Assembly: GCA_025210515.1 (NCBI GenBank)
Contig: JAOARM010000050.1
Span: forward strand, 91,675 to 155,674
DNA length: 64,000 bases
Direction of reading: 5' to 3'
Origin: Vallitalea sp.
GTDB lineage: Bacteria; Bacillota; Clostridia; Lachnospirales; Vallitaleaceae
A program made the translations under genes and the position numbers. Of this stretch, positions 54,308 to 63,176 are shown piece after piece. The notes beneath the pieces were generated by a model, which saw only the letters and a list, made by a program, of their open reading frames with translations, had not been told where the DNA came from and did not search any database. How positions within the stretch are numbered: the stretch's first letter is position 1; each line of letters opens with the position of its first letter.

Positions 54308-55030
54308 ATGATTGAGCTTAATGATGTAAGTTTTGGGTATAATGATAAAATAATTTTTGATAATGTTAATTTCAATATACCTAATAATCAGATCACAACA
54401 CTTATAGGTAAGTCAGGAGTTGGAAAGACTACTTTAATAAAATTGATAGCTGGAATATATAAAGACTATAAAGGAACTATTACTATAGATGGAAATAATA
54501 TAGAACCTAGAGTAAATAGAATTGGATATATACCTCAGAACTATGGTTTGATTGATTGGAAAATTGTAAAAAACAATATAATATTACCTAGACACATAAA
54601 ATATGGAAGAAAAAATCAAAATATGAATTTATTTAATGAGATATGTGATGAACTAAGTATAACAGATATATTACATAAATACCCTAAGTTTATAAGTGGT
54701 GGTCAAAGACAAAGAGTAGCTATTGCAAGAGCTTTTTATTTAGAACCAGATATATTATTAATGGATGAACCATTTTCTGCATTAGATTACTTACATAGAG
54801 AAGAAGCACAAGAGCTTTTTCTTAGACTGTGGGAAAAGCATAAAGTAACAACACTTATGATAACTCATCATATAATAGAAGCTATTTATCTAGGACATAC
54901 TGTTGCTGTCCTAGATGAAAATAATAGCATTAAATTAAATAATAATGATTATTTTAATATAAATAGTAGCAATAAATTTAATGAAATAACTCAGTTTCAA
55001 GAAATATTGAAACAACAAATTAAGATGTAG
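54308..55030 (+). CDS. ABC transporter ATPase (SsuB/TauB-like)
   Basis: A 240-residue ATPase with Walker A GKSGVGKTT near 38, the signature FISGGQRQRVAIARA, Walker B DILLMDEPFSALD and the switch histidine in TLMITHH. Its sequence falls in the nitrate/sulfonate/taurine import group. The permease follows in 23 bases and the binding lipoprotein is likely that at 47120. Its place behind ubiX suggests co-transcription with the quinone genes. Confidence 0.9.
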   Translation: MIELNDVSFGYNDKIIFDNVNFNIPNNQITTLIGKSGVGKTTLIKLIAGIYKDYKGTITIDGNNIEPRVNRIGYIPQNYGLIDWKIVKNNIILPRHIKYGRKNQNMNLFNEICDELSITDILHKYPKFISGGQRQRVAIARAFYLEPDILLMDEPFSALDYLHREEAQELFLRLWEKHKVTTLMITHHIIEAIYLGHTVAVLDENNSIKLNNNDYFNINSSNKFNEITQFQEILKQQIKM

Positions 55031-55053
55031 ATAAACTAAATGGGAGATATAAT

Positions 55054-55806
55054 ATGCAAAAAGCTCATAATAAAAATTCATTAAATTATATAGGTGTATT
55101 TATAGGAATAGTTATTATATGGCAGATTATAGCAGTTAGTGTTAATATACCTATATTACCAACACCTATTAACATTATCCATAATCTGATTTTTAATTAT
55201 AGTAGTGAAATAACTATACATATTTTATATAGTATTAGGCGTATTATGATTGGATTATTAATAGCTATTATAATTGCATTACCTATAGGTATTTTAGCAG
55301 GATTTTATAAAGGCTTTGATAAGATTGTATCACCTATATTGTATTTTACATATCCCATACCCAAATTTGCATTACTACCTATTATTATGCTTATACTTGG
55401 CATAGGAGAGGCATCAAAAATAACAATGGTTGTTATTATAATTTTATTTCCTATGATTGTTAATATTAGAGACTGTATTAGAAGTATGGATAAGGAGATC
55501 TATGAGCCTTATTACTCTATAGGAGCAAATACATATCATATTATTATATTTATAACTATAAAAGGTATACTGCCTAGTTTATTTACTTCACTAAGAATTG
55601 GTATAGGAACTGCATTATCAGTACTTTTTTTTGCTGAGAATTTTGGAACACAATATGGTATTGGTTATTATATAATGGATGCATGGATGAGAATTAATTA
55701 TGTAGATATGTATAGTGGAATAATACTTATTAGTGGACTAGGACTTTTCTTTTTTTTGATAATTGATATATTAAGTAGAAGACTCTGTTCATGGCAAAAG
55801 AAATGA
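55054..55806 (+). CDS. ABC transporter permease (SsuC/TauC-like)
   Basis: A 250-residue protein with six membrane helices and the coupling loop EPYYSIGANTYHIIIFITIKGILPSLFTSLRIG, whose G lies at the expected spot, as in binding-protein-dependent importers of the SsuC group. It works with the ATPase just upstream. It ends 14 bases before the flavin-binding lipoprotein gene. Confidence 0.9.
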   Translation: MQKAHNKNSLNYIGVFIGIVIIWQIIAVSVNIPILPTPINIIHNLIFNYSSEITIHILYSIRRIMIGLLIAIIIALPIGILAGFYKGFDKIVSPILYFTYPIPKFALLPIIMLILGIGEASKITMVVIIILFPMIVNIRDCIRSMDKEIYEPYYSIGANTYHIIIFITIKGILPSLFTSLRIGIGTALSVLFFAENFGTQYGIGYYIMDAWMRINYVDMYSGIILISGLGLFFFLIIDILSRRLCSWQKK

Positions 55807-55820
55807 AAGGACATAATATT

Positions 55821-56171
55821 ATGAAGAAAATTATAATGTTTTTTTTATTTGTAATAATGATCGTAGTAACTAGTTGTACATCTAATGATAATAAATATGA
55901 AAATGGAGTATATACTGGACAAGCAGAAGGACATCATGGTACGATTCAAGTACAAGTTAATATTGATAATAATGTAATATCAGAAATAAATATTATAAAA
56001 GAACAAGAGATACCGGGGCTTAAAGAAATTGTGTATGATAAAGTGCCAAAAGAAATTATTAAAAAAAACACATGGGATATAGATGGTGTTTCAGGAGCTA
56101 CGCTAACTAGTAATGGATTAATTAATGCTGTTAAAGATGCTATTGAAGATTCTAAAATACATGAAGAGTAG
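55821..56171 (+). CDS. FMN-binding-domain lipoprotein (predicted flavinylated, PplA-like)
   Basis: ATG 55821, nine bases behind AAAGGA, gives 116 residues. A lipoprotein signal (KKIIMFFLFVIMIVVTSC) is followed by one FMN-binding domain: NGVYTGQAEGHHGTIQVQV, and VSGATLTSNGLINAV with the threonine motif that ApbE-type enzymes link to FMN. Listeria PplA, with two such domains, is the flavin-bearing lipoprotein of extracellular electron transfer. This one has a single domain. No ApbE gene is seen in the window, so the flavin must be attached by an enzyme encoded elsewhere. Confidence 0.88.
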   Translation: MKKIIMFFLFVIMIVVTSCTSNDNKYENGVYTGQAEGHHGTIQVQVNIDNNVISEINIIKEQEIPGLKEIVYDKVPKEIIKKNTWDIDGVSGATLTSNGLINAVKDAIEDSKIHEE

Positions 56172-56203
56172 TTATTATTTATATATAAAATTGGAGGTTA
56201 TAT

Positions 56204-57784
56204 ATGAAACTTCAATATAAGATTATTATACTTTTTTCTACTATATTGCTTATATCTGTAGGTATTACTGGGTATTTTACATATAATCAATTACAGAAAA
56301 CTATTGAAACACAAATGGGTAATAATGCAATGGACCTTGCAGTTACTATTGCGTCATTAAATTCTATTCAAGAAAACTTAGCTAACAAAGATATAGAGGC
56401 TATTCAAAGTGAAATAGAAACATTCAGAGAAAAAACTAGATTTCAATATATAATAGTTATGGATATGGATGGAATTAAATATTCTTATCCATATGAAACT
56501 AGTTTAGGTAAAAAGTATCTAAGTGGAGGAGAAACTGATGTACTAGAACGGGGATTTTCCTACACATCTGCTGATAGAAATAGATTTATTTCAGCTATTA
56601 GAGCATTTACACCTATATATCATAATGATAAACAGATAGGAGCTGTTTTAGTAGGATTACTAAATGATACAGTTAATGAAGAAATCCACCCTTATATAAA
56701 GAATTTTTTTCAATCATTGATAATTGCTTTGATTATAGGAATTATATTTGCTTATTTATTATCTTGTAATATTAAGAAGACTATTTTTGGACAAGAACCT
56801 AAAGAAATTGCTTTATTATTAGGTGAGAAGGAATTAATTCTAGAGAGTATTAATACGGGAATAGTGGCTATTAACTCTAAAAAAGATATTATACTAATTA
56901 ATGAGTTAGCTAAGAGAATTTTTCAAGTTAATGAGGAAATATTAGGGAATAACATGGAAGTGTTTGATGTAAGGTATTCTAATTTGCTAATTAGTAGTAT
57001 GGAGCAGGACGAGACGATTCTTAATATAGATATTAATACAAAGCAAGGAGTTAATTTATTATGTAGTTTCAAACCACTAAAAAAACATAATAATGAAATA
57101 ATTGGAGCTGTTTCCACTTTCCAAGATAAGACTGAGGTTAAGAGAATGGCTGAAGACTTAGTGGGTATAAAACATCTAACTGATGATTTAAGAGCACAAA
57201 ATCATGAATTTCTTAATAAGCTTCATATAATTTCAGGATTAATTCAATTAGGAGAAAATGAGCAAGCAACCCAGTATATAGCCCATTTATCTGAACAAAG
57301 ACAGGAGATTCTGGGTATATTAACTCATAATATTAAAAATGTTTATGTAGCGGGACTGCTTCTTTCTAAGTATAATAAAGCTATGGAATTAAAAATTGAT
57401 TTTATAGTAGACAAACTATCTAATATGGATAAATTACCGAATAATATGACTCATGATAAGTTTTGTTCAATATTAGGTAATCTTATTGAGAATGCAATAG
57501 AAGAATTAACAGGAAAAGAAAATAGTAGGCTTTATGTTAAAATTAAGCAAAATAGTCAACATATTAAGATGATAATTGAAGATAATGGCTCAGGAATTGA
57601 TGAGAAAAGTAGAGATAAAATATTCAAAAGAGGCATTACTTCCAAAAAAGGGCAAAGAGGATATGGGCTATGGATTGTTAATAATAATATTAATGAAGCA
57701 GATGGTAAAATAAATCTGATAACTGGAAAAGAAGGTACAAGATGGGAAATTCAGTTACCTATGAGGAGTGAACAAAATGTATAA
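56204..57784 (+). CDS. Sensor histidine kinase of the CitA/DcuS family
   Basis: The 526-residue kinase has a membrane helix at 5-25, an extracytoplasmic Cache/PAS sensor of about 140 residues (FREKTRFQYIIVMDMDGIKYSYP), a second helix near 167-185, a cytoplasmic PAS domain (210-310), and a DcuS-type kinase core (LRAQNHEFLNKLHIISGLIQLG with the phosphorylated His, NLIENAIEEL, and DNGSGI and GYGLWIV of the ATP lid). Relatives sense citrate, fumarate or malate. Its place behind the electron-transfer genes suggests it senses a respiratory acceptor or organic acid. Confidence 0.92.
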   Translation: MKLQYKIIILFSTILLISVGITGYFTYNQLQKTIETQMGNNAMDLAVTIASLNSIQENLANKDIEAIQSEIETFREKTRFQYIIVMDMDGIKYSYPYETSLGKKYLSGGETDVLERGFSYTSADRNRFISAIRAFTPIYHNDKQIGAVLVGLLNDTVNEEIHPYIKNFFQSLIIALIIGIIFAYLLSCNIKKTIFGQEPKEIALLLGEKELILESINTGIVAINSKKDIILINELAKRIFQVNEEILGNNMEVFDVRYSNLLISSMEQDETILNIDINTKQGVNLLCSFKPLKKHNNEIIGAVSTFQDKTEVKRMAEDLVGIKHLTDDLRAQNHEFLNKLHIISGLIQLGENEQATQYIAHLSEQRQEILGILTHNIKNVYVAGLLLSKYNKAMELKIDFIVDKLSNMDKLPNNMTHDKFCSILGNLIENAIEELTGKENSRLYVKIKQNSQHIKMIIEDNGSGIDEKSRDKIFKRGITSKKGQRGYGLWIVNNNINEADGKINLITGKEGTRWEIQLPMRSEQNV

Positions 57785-58448
57785 AGTATTAATAGTAGAA
57801 GATGACCCAATGGTAAGACAAATAAATGAAAGATTTTTAGAAAAAATAGAGGGTTTTACGTTAGAAGCTAGTGCCAGTAGTATAAGTGAAGCTCAAGAAT
57901 TAATTGAATCAAGCCATGTGGACTTAATACTTCTTGATTTGTTCTTTCCTAATGAAAAGGGACAGGATTTATTAAAATGGCTTAGAAAAAATGAATATAT
58001 GTGTGATGTAATAATGATAACAGCTGATAAATCAGTTAGAACTATTGAAGAAGTGTTAAGGTTTGGTACTATTGATTATTTAATTAAACCATTTACTTTT
58101 GAAAGATTTAAAGAAGCGTTAAATAGATACAAATCAAGAAAAGAAGAATTTCTAGATAATAAAAATATAGAGCAAGATCAACTAGATAAGTATGTGTTTT
58201 ATGACTTGGAAGAGAAAGTAATTGCTGAAGATAATCAGTTTAGTAAGCATACATATGATAAAGTTCTTAGATATCTAGAAGCAAATAGGAACAAGACATT
58301 CTCAGCGTTAGAAATTGCTGATAATATTGGTGTGTCAAGAATTACAGCTAGAAGATATCTAGATTTATTAGAGAAAGAAAATCTAGTAATTATGGACTTG
58401 GAATATGGCAAAATAGGTAGACCTAAAAATAAATATAAAATAAAATAA
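57777..58448 (+). CDS. Response regulator of the CitB/DcuR family
   Basis: ATG 57777 behind GAGGAGTG gives 223 residues and overlaps the kinase gene by 8 bases. The receiver domain has acidic residues at 9-10 and the phosphorylated Asp54 (LILLDLFFP). The C-terminal part is the winged helix seen in DcuR/CitB (LEIADNIGVSRITARRYLDLLEKENL). It pairs with the upstream kinase. Targets are unknown; the eet operon is an obvious candidate. Confidence 0.93.
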   Translation: MYKVLIVEDDPMVRQINERFLEKIEGFTLEASASSISEAQELIESSHVDLILLDLFFPNEKGQDLLKWLRKNEYMCDVIMITADKSVRTIEEVLRFGTIDYLIKPFTFERFKEALNRYKSRKEEFLDNKNIEQDQLDKYVFYDLEEKVIAEDNQFSKHTYDKVLRYLEANRNKTFSALEIADNIGVSRITARRYLDLLEKENLVIMDLEYGKIGRPKNKYKIK

Positions 58449-58519
58449 ATATAATATTAATTGAAAATGTTAAGAAAATGTTACAAAAAAGGTTAATTAT
58501 TACGATTATATTACATAAT

Positions 58520-58551
58520 GTCTTATTAGCTTTTTTAATAAGACTTTTTTT
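58520..58551 (+). terminator. Rho-independent terminator
   Basis: GTCTTATTA pairs with TAATAAGAC, followed by seven T. It closes the two-component operon. Confidence 0.85.
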
Positions 58552-58625
58552 GGTATAATTTTTTGTGTTAATAATTATAAAATAAATGGCGAGGGAATAA
58601 CAATAAAAAAAGGGGAGAATCATTA

Positions 58626-60983
58626 ATGAGAAAAGTCATAACAATGTTGCTATCAATTATACTAGTAGTTAATATATTCTCAATAAGTACAATGGCAACA
58701 CCAGATCCACATAAATTCTATATAGAATATGATGGACAGATATATAGATACAAAGATAGATTTATTAAGCTTGTAGTTGATGGACAAGAAATTCAAACTG
58801 GTGAAATGCCAGCAATTATTATTACAGAAGAAATTGAGGGGAAGAAGTATCCAAGAACGATGGTTCCAGTAAGAGAAGTATGTGAATCAGAAGTTATTGG
58901 AGCGAAAGTTAAATGGATTGGAAAAACTCAAGAAGTATATATAACTTATGAAGATAAATTTATAGTTCTTAAAATAAATGATAGAAAAGCTGTTGTGAAT
59001 AACAAAGAAATTCTATTAGATGTGCCACCCAAAATTATAAGAGATGTTAATAAAGAACATGGAAAAACAATGATACCTATAAGATTTGTATTTGAAACTT
59101 TAGGATATGAAGTTAATTGGAACGGTAAAGAAGGAATTGCCGAAATGGTAAAGAAAACTGATAATGTAGAAAATCAAAACAATAATAATGATAGTGAAAA
59201 CAATAATGATAGTAGCCAAAATAATAACGAAAATAACGATAACCAAGGTAGTAATGATAATAATGATCAAGATAGTAATAATAATGATGAACAAGTAAGT
59301 AATACTACTACTAATAATAATGAATCACTAGATGCCTTGGACTCTCAAGGAGCTAAAAGACAGCTACCAACTAGTCTGAAAAATAAACCAGTAGTATGGA
59401 TGGTAGCGGATGATGTAATGGCTTCACTTAATGATAAATATACAGAGACAACTATTAATAGACAGCTACATCCAACTACTAACATTAAATCTATTGAATA
59501 CGAAGAAAATGATTATAGTAAGAAGTTTATAATTAAAGCATCATCACCAATTACAGATGTAAAAGAAAGTTACTATAAAAATAGATTTATTATAGATATT
59601 GATAATGCAAATCATGATATGAAAGATTATGAGAAAACATTTGATAATTCAGTAGTTACAGGTGTTAGATCAAGTCAATTTACCGAAAAGCCTAACAAAA
59701 GTACAAGATTAGTGTTTGATCTTAAAAGTAAAGGATATAAATTCAAAGTTAGCTTATCAGATGATAGAAAGAGTATATATGTTTCTGTACATAATAATGC
59801 TTTGTTTGGTCTTAATCTTGGACAAAATGAAAAAGGAGATTTTATTCAACTGTTTGGAATAAGAGAACCCGATGTTAAGGCGTTTCGATTAAGTAATCCA
59901 GATAGAATAGTATTTGACTTACCAAATACAGATTCGCTACTTAATAAGCTATCTTCATTAGCAGATGGACAATATGTTAAAGAGATTAGAACTGCTCAGT
60001 TTGATGAGTTAACAACTAGAGTAGTAGTTGAAACAGATGGACAAGCAGATTTTAATATTACTAAAGATGGACACTCAGCAACTATGATTCAGTTAATAGA
60101 GCCATCATATGATAATATTAAATATGAGAACTTTAATAATCCAACTATTATACTTAATAAAAAAGGTAATAGTATTGATTTGAAGAAAATAATGTACGAA
60201 GATAATTATTTGGAAAAAGAGTACATAATTACATTGCCAGGAGATTATACTCAACTATTTGGTAGCGGTGGAGTTAAAGTTAATGATGGTATTATTGATT
60301 CTATTGATATTAAAAATGATAGTAAGGGTAATACTCAGTTAATTATTAATGAAAGTAGTATATATGAATTTAGAATAGCTGAAGATGAAAATAATATTTA
60401 TCTGAAAGGTTTTAAACCAAAAGAACTTTATTCTAAAGTTATTGTTATAGATCCAGGACATGGCGGAAAAGATCCAGGAGCTATGGATAATGGATTAGAT
60501 GAGAAGACAGTTAATCTAGATATTACATTATATTTAAAAGAATATCTTGATGCGGATGGCAGTATTAAAGTATATTATACTCGACTTGATGATAGTTATC
60601 CTACTTTAGGAGAGAGAGCAGTTTTAGCAAATGAAATAGATGCAGATTTCTTCTTGAGTATACATAATAATTGGTATACATCAATAGCAAAAGGTACTGA
60701 AACCTACTATATGACTGGTGCAAGTGCAAAAAGTATACAAATGGCTAAGATTTTCCAGAAGTCAATTATATCAGCCGGTGGAACATATGATAGAGGTCAT
60801 AAAGATAAAAATCTATTTGTTCTTAGAAATACTACAATGCCAGCTGTACTTGTTGAAATAGCCTTTTTATCTAATGCAGGTGATGCAAGTAAGTTAAAGA
60901 GTGAGGCATTTAAAAAGAATGTGGCTAATGGGTTGTATAAGGCGATTTTAGAGACGTTTAGATATTATCCAACAGGTAGATAA
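58626..60983 (+). CDS. N-acetylmuramoyl-L-alanine amidase with CAO-N and AMIN-like domains
   Basis: The 785-residue protein has a signal peptide (to about 25) and a copper-amine-oxidase N-terminal-like domain (residues 30-170: TMVPVREVCESEVIGAKVKWIG, TMIPIRFVFETLGYEVNWNG). An Asn/Asp-rich linker follows (about 178-232), then two AMIN-like beta domains (270-600). The C-terminal zinc amidase_3 (from about 600) has IDPGHGGKDPGAM, SIHNNW and LVEIAFLSNAGDASKL. It cleaves the amide between MurNAc and the stem peptide, for cell separation or sporulation. The start has AAAAGGGGAG upstream. The same CAO-N module occurs in the protease at 43024. Confidence 0.92.
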   Translation: MRKVITMLLSIILVVNIFSISTMATPDPHKFYIEYDGQIYRYKDRFIKLVVDGQEIQTGEMPAIIITEEIEGKKYPRTMVPVREVCESEVIGAKVKWIGKTQEVYITYEDKFIVLKINDRKAVVNNKEILLDVPPKIIRDVNKEHGKTMIPIRFVFETLGYEVNWNGKEGIAEMVKKTDNVENQNNNNDSENNNDSSQNNNENNDNQGSNDNNDQDSNNNDEQVSNTTTNNNESLDALDSQGAKRQLPTSLKNKPVVWMVADDVMASLNDKYTETTINRQLHPTTNIKSIEYEENDYSKKFIIKASSPITDVKESYYKNRFIIDIDNANHDMKDYEKTFDNSVVTGVRSSQFTEKPNKSTRLVFDLKSKGYKFKVSLSDDRKSIYVSVHNNALFGLNLGQNEKGDFIQLFGIREPDVKAFRLSNPDRIVFDLPNTDSLLNKLSSLADGQYVKEIRTAQFDELTTRVVVETDGQADFNITKDGHSATMIQLIEPSYDNIKYENFNNPTIILNKKGNSIDLKKIMYEDNYLEKEYIITLPGDYTQLFGSGGVKVNDGIIDSIDIKNDSKGNTQLIINESSIYEFRIAEDENNIYLKGFKPKELYSKVIVIDPGHGGKDPGAMDNGLDEKTVNLDITLYLKEYLDADGSIKVYYTRLDDSYPTLGERAVLANEIDADFFLSIHNNWYTSIAKGTETYYMTGASAKSIQMAKIFQKSIISAGGTYDRGHKDKNLFVLRNTTMPAVLVEIAFLSNAGDASKLKSEAFKKNVANGLYKAILETFRYYPTGR
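59160..59325 (+). repeat. AAT/GAT-rich coding repeat
   Basis: About 165 bases of AAT, AAC and GAT codons encode the Asn/Asp-rich linker of the amidase. It is a low-complexity tract likely to vary in length between strains. Confidence 0.7.
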
Positions 60984-61003
60984 TAATATAGTGAGTAAAT
61001 ATT

Positions 61004-61032
61004 AGGGGACAAGAATTTTCTTGTTCCTTTTT
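61004..61032 (+). terminator. Terminator of the amidase gene
   Basis: AGGGGACAAGA pairs (one bulge) with TCTTGTTCCT, followed by TTTTT. Confidence 0.65.
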
Positions 61033-61041
61033 ATTTTGGGT

Positions 61042-61172
61042 TTTCCGCTCCGAAAGTATAGGAATATATATAAGTTTCCGCTCCGAAAGTATAGGGGAAT
61101 ATTCCGTCAGCTAGTTAATCGTCCTGATAGCTGACCTCGTCGTCCATGACTTCTGCTCCATATTCCCTTATA
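61042..61172. repeat. Tandem 21-mers plus nested inverted repeat (intergenic repeat family)
   Basis: Two exact 21-base copies starting TTTCCGCTCCGAAAGTATAG lie at 61042 and 61075, 33 bases apart. The second runs into an inverted repeat (TATAGGGGAATAT at 61090-61102 with ATATTCCCTTATA at 61160-61172) that encloses a hairpin (GTCAGCTA with TAGCTGAC) and a GC-richer piece (CTCGTCGTCCATGACTTCTG). The plan matches the elements at 36780 and 38319. Confidence 0.6.
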
Positions 61173-61293
61173 CAATTTCCTCTAGTAATATGGAATATTG
61201 ATATAATAGAAAATTACAAAAAATAGGGTTGTGTGATTTGGTAAATAAGGGTAGAATATAATTACCAAATATTTACAATTAGGGGGAAGGAGT

Positions 61294-61785
61294 ATGAATG
61301 GTTTTATAAATACTATTTTGGTTACTGTTGTTTCAGTAGGGGTTATAACAAGTTCTATGATGCAAGGAAGCGCTTTTTATTATGATTTTGATGAAGAAGG
61401 TAAGGAGGTCTTGATTTGTGAAGTAATGGATTTAGAAGAAGATAATAACATAGAAGAAAATATAAAGTATACGTTAACATATTTATTTGACAATATAAAT
61501 GATAAATATACTTTTATACCTTTGGGGGTTAATGTAAGTAATATTTTATATATAAATGGTTCTTTATATGTTGAGGTATCTTCTGATATGTTAAATTATG
61601 GAGGAAATATGCGAGAGAGTGCAATAGTAGACCAACTATTATGTACAGTTTTTTCATTTGATGAAGTTAATGATTTTACTTTAGAGATAGAAGGAGAGAG
61701 AGAATTTCTTGTTGAAGGAACTATAATTAATGGGTATACTAGAGATAAATGGAATGAAAGGATGAAATTGGATAATGAGAATTGA
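61294..61785 (+). CDS. GerMN-domain secreted protein
   Basis: The 163-residue protein has an N-terminal membrane/signal segment ([17 protein letters not shown]) and one GerMN domain ([64 protein letters not shown]). Such domains occur in GerM and related proteins tied to sporulation, germination and envelope work. Usual GerM has two copies; this has one. AGGGGGAAGGAG precedes the ATG. It overlaps rph by 11 bases, a common arrangement in Clostridia. Confidence 0.8.
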   Translation: MNGFINTILVTVVSVGVITSSMMQGSAFYYDFDEEGKEVLICEVMDLEEDNNIEENIKYTLTYLFDNINDKYTFIPLGVNVSNILYINGSLYVEVSSDMLNYGGNMRESAIVDQLLCTVFSFDEVNDFTLEIEGEREFLVEGTIINGYTRDKWNERMKLDNEN

Positions 61786-62491
61786 TAAGAGAGAAAGAGA
61801 CCAATTAAGAAGTGTAAAAATAACTAAAGATTTTATAAAATATCCAGAAGGCTCAGTTTTAATAGAAATGGGTAATACAAAGGTGATATGTAATGCAACT
61901 GTAGAAGAGAGAGTCCCACCTTTTAAAAGAGATTCGGGAGAAGGCTGGGTTACTGCTGAATACTCTATGCTACCAAGAGCAACATCAGATAGAAATACAA
62001 GAGATATTAATAGACTTAAAAAGAATAATAGATCAGTGGAGATTCAGAGGTTAATTGGAAGAGCATTACGTTCAGTAGTTGATTTTAAAGTTCTCGGAGA
62101 GAGATCTATAACTTTAGATTGTGATGTTATTCAAGCAGATGGTGGTACTAGAACAGCATCTATTACAGGCGCCTTTGTGGCATTGGTAATAGCATGTAAA
62201 AAGCTTTTAAACGAAGGTGTAATAGATAAGATGCCTATTTCATCTTATGTGGCTGCTATAAGCGTAGGGATAGTTAATGAAGAAGCTTTGCTTGATTTAT
62301 GTTATGCTGAAGATAGTAATGCAAAAGTAGATATGAATGTAGTAATGACAGAAGAAGGAGAATTCATTGAAGTTCAAGGAACAGGTGAAGAATCTCCATT
62401 TACAAGAAAGCAGTTCAATGAATTATTAGATTTAGGAGATAAAGGAATAAGAGAATTAATTGCTATTCAGAAAAATGTACTAGAAGATTAG
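61775..62491 (+). CDS. rph: Ribonuclease PH
   Basis: A 238-residue phosphorolytic exoribonuclease of normal length ([68 protein letters not shown]). It trims the 3' ends of tRNA precursors and other RNAs. It is followed within 17 bases by rdgB and then a YfcE-type gene, a conserved order in Clostridia, and by three tRNA genes. Confidence 0.96.
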   Translation: MRIDKRERDQLRSVKITKDFIKYPEGSVLIEMGNTKVICNATVEERVPPFKRDSGEGWVTAEYSMLPRATSDRNTRDINRLKKNNRSVEIQRLIGRALRSVVDFKVLGERSITLDCDVIQADGGTRTASITGAFVALVIACKKLLNEGVIDKMPISSYVAAISVGIVNEEALLDLCYAEDSNAKVDMNVVMTEEGEFIEVQGTGEESPFTRKQFNELLDLGDKGIRELIAIQKNVLED

Positions 62492-62507
62492 AATATAGGA
62501 GACTAGA

Positions 62508-63113
62508 ATGAAAAAGAAAATAATATTTGCAACAAAAAATAAAGGTAAAATAAAAGAGATTAATTTAATAATGAAAGATAGCAATTATGAAGTTATATCT
62601 ATGGAAGAAGCAGGAATTAATATTGAAATAGTAGAAGATGGGACGACCTTTGAAGAAAATGCAATTATTAAGGCAAAGGCAGTATCTGACATATCTAACT
62701 GTATCGTAATGGCAGATGATTCTGGGCTTGAGGTAGATTATTTAGATAAAGCACCAGGAATATATTCTGCTAGATTTGGCGGAGAAAATACATCTTACTC
62801 AATTAAGAATAAGATGATAATAGATAAGCTTCAAGGTGTAGAAGAGAAGGATAGGTCAGCAAGATTTGTATGTGCAATAGCTACAGCTTATCCAGACGGA
62901 GAAGTAATTACTGCTAGGGAATCTATTGAGGGGTTTATTCTTAGTGAAGAAAGAGGTAGTAATGGATTTGGATATGATCCTATTTTCTATGTACCTGAGT
63001 ATGAGTGTACAACAGCTGAAATGAATAAGGAGTTAAAAAACAAAATAAGTCATAGAGGAAAAGCACTACGAAAAATGAAGCAACAAATGGAATATAAAGA
63101 GAAGCAAATATAA
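62508..63113 (+). CDS. rdgB: XTP/dITP diphosphatase (RdgB/HAM1)
   Basis: The 201-residue protein has the family motifs FATKNKGKIKEIN, DDSGLEVDYLDKAPGIYSARFGG, GSNGFGYDPIFYVP and ISHRGKAL. It hydrolyses non-canonical purine nucleotides (ITP, XTP, dITP) and so keeps them out of nucleic acids. It lies 16 bases behind rph and forms one unit with it. Confidence 0.96.
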   Translation: MKKKIIFATKNKGKIKEINLIMKDSNYEVISMEEAGINIEIVEDGTTFEENAIIKAKAVSDISNCIVMADDSGLEVDYLDKAPGIYSARFGGENTSYSIKNKMIIDKLQGVEEKDRSARFVCAIATAYPDGEVITARESIEGFILSEERGSNGFGYDPIFYVPEYECTTAEMNKELKNKISHRGKALRKMKQQMEYKEKQI

Positions 63114-63176
63114 TTATATTACACCAAAACACAAGAGACTAAAAAAAGACAACAATCAGAATAATTCGGAGGAGTT

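Larger units (their letters stand above)
60984..61293. other. 310-base gap with terminator and repeat elements
   Basis: There is no gene here. It holds a terminator (61004-61032), two 21-base tandem copies (61042-61062 and 61075-61095), a nested inverted repeat with an inner hairpin (61090-61172), and a 9-bp inverted repeat spanning a TATAAT (61236-61270) in front of the GerMN gene. Confidence 0.6.

Noticed and set aside
61042..61095. Two direct repeats that might start a CRISPR array
   Set aside because: There are only two copies with a 12-base gap and no cas genes. The sequence fits the local inverted-repeat family better.
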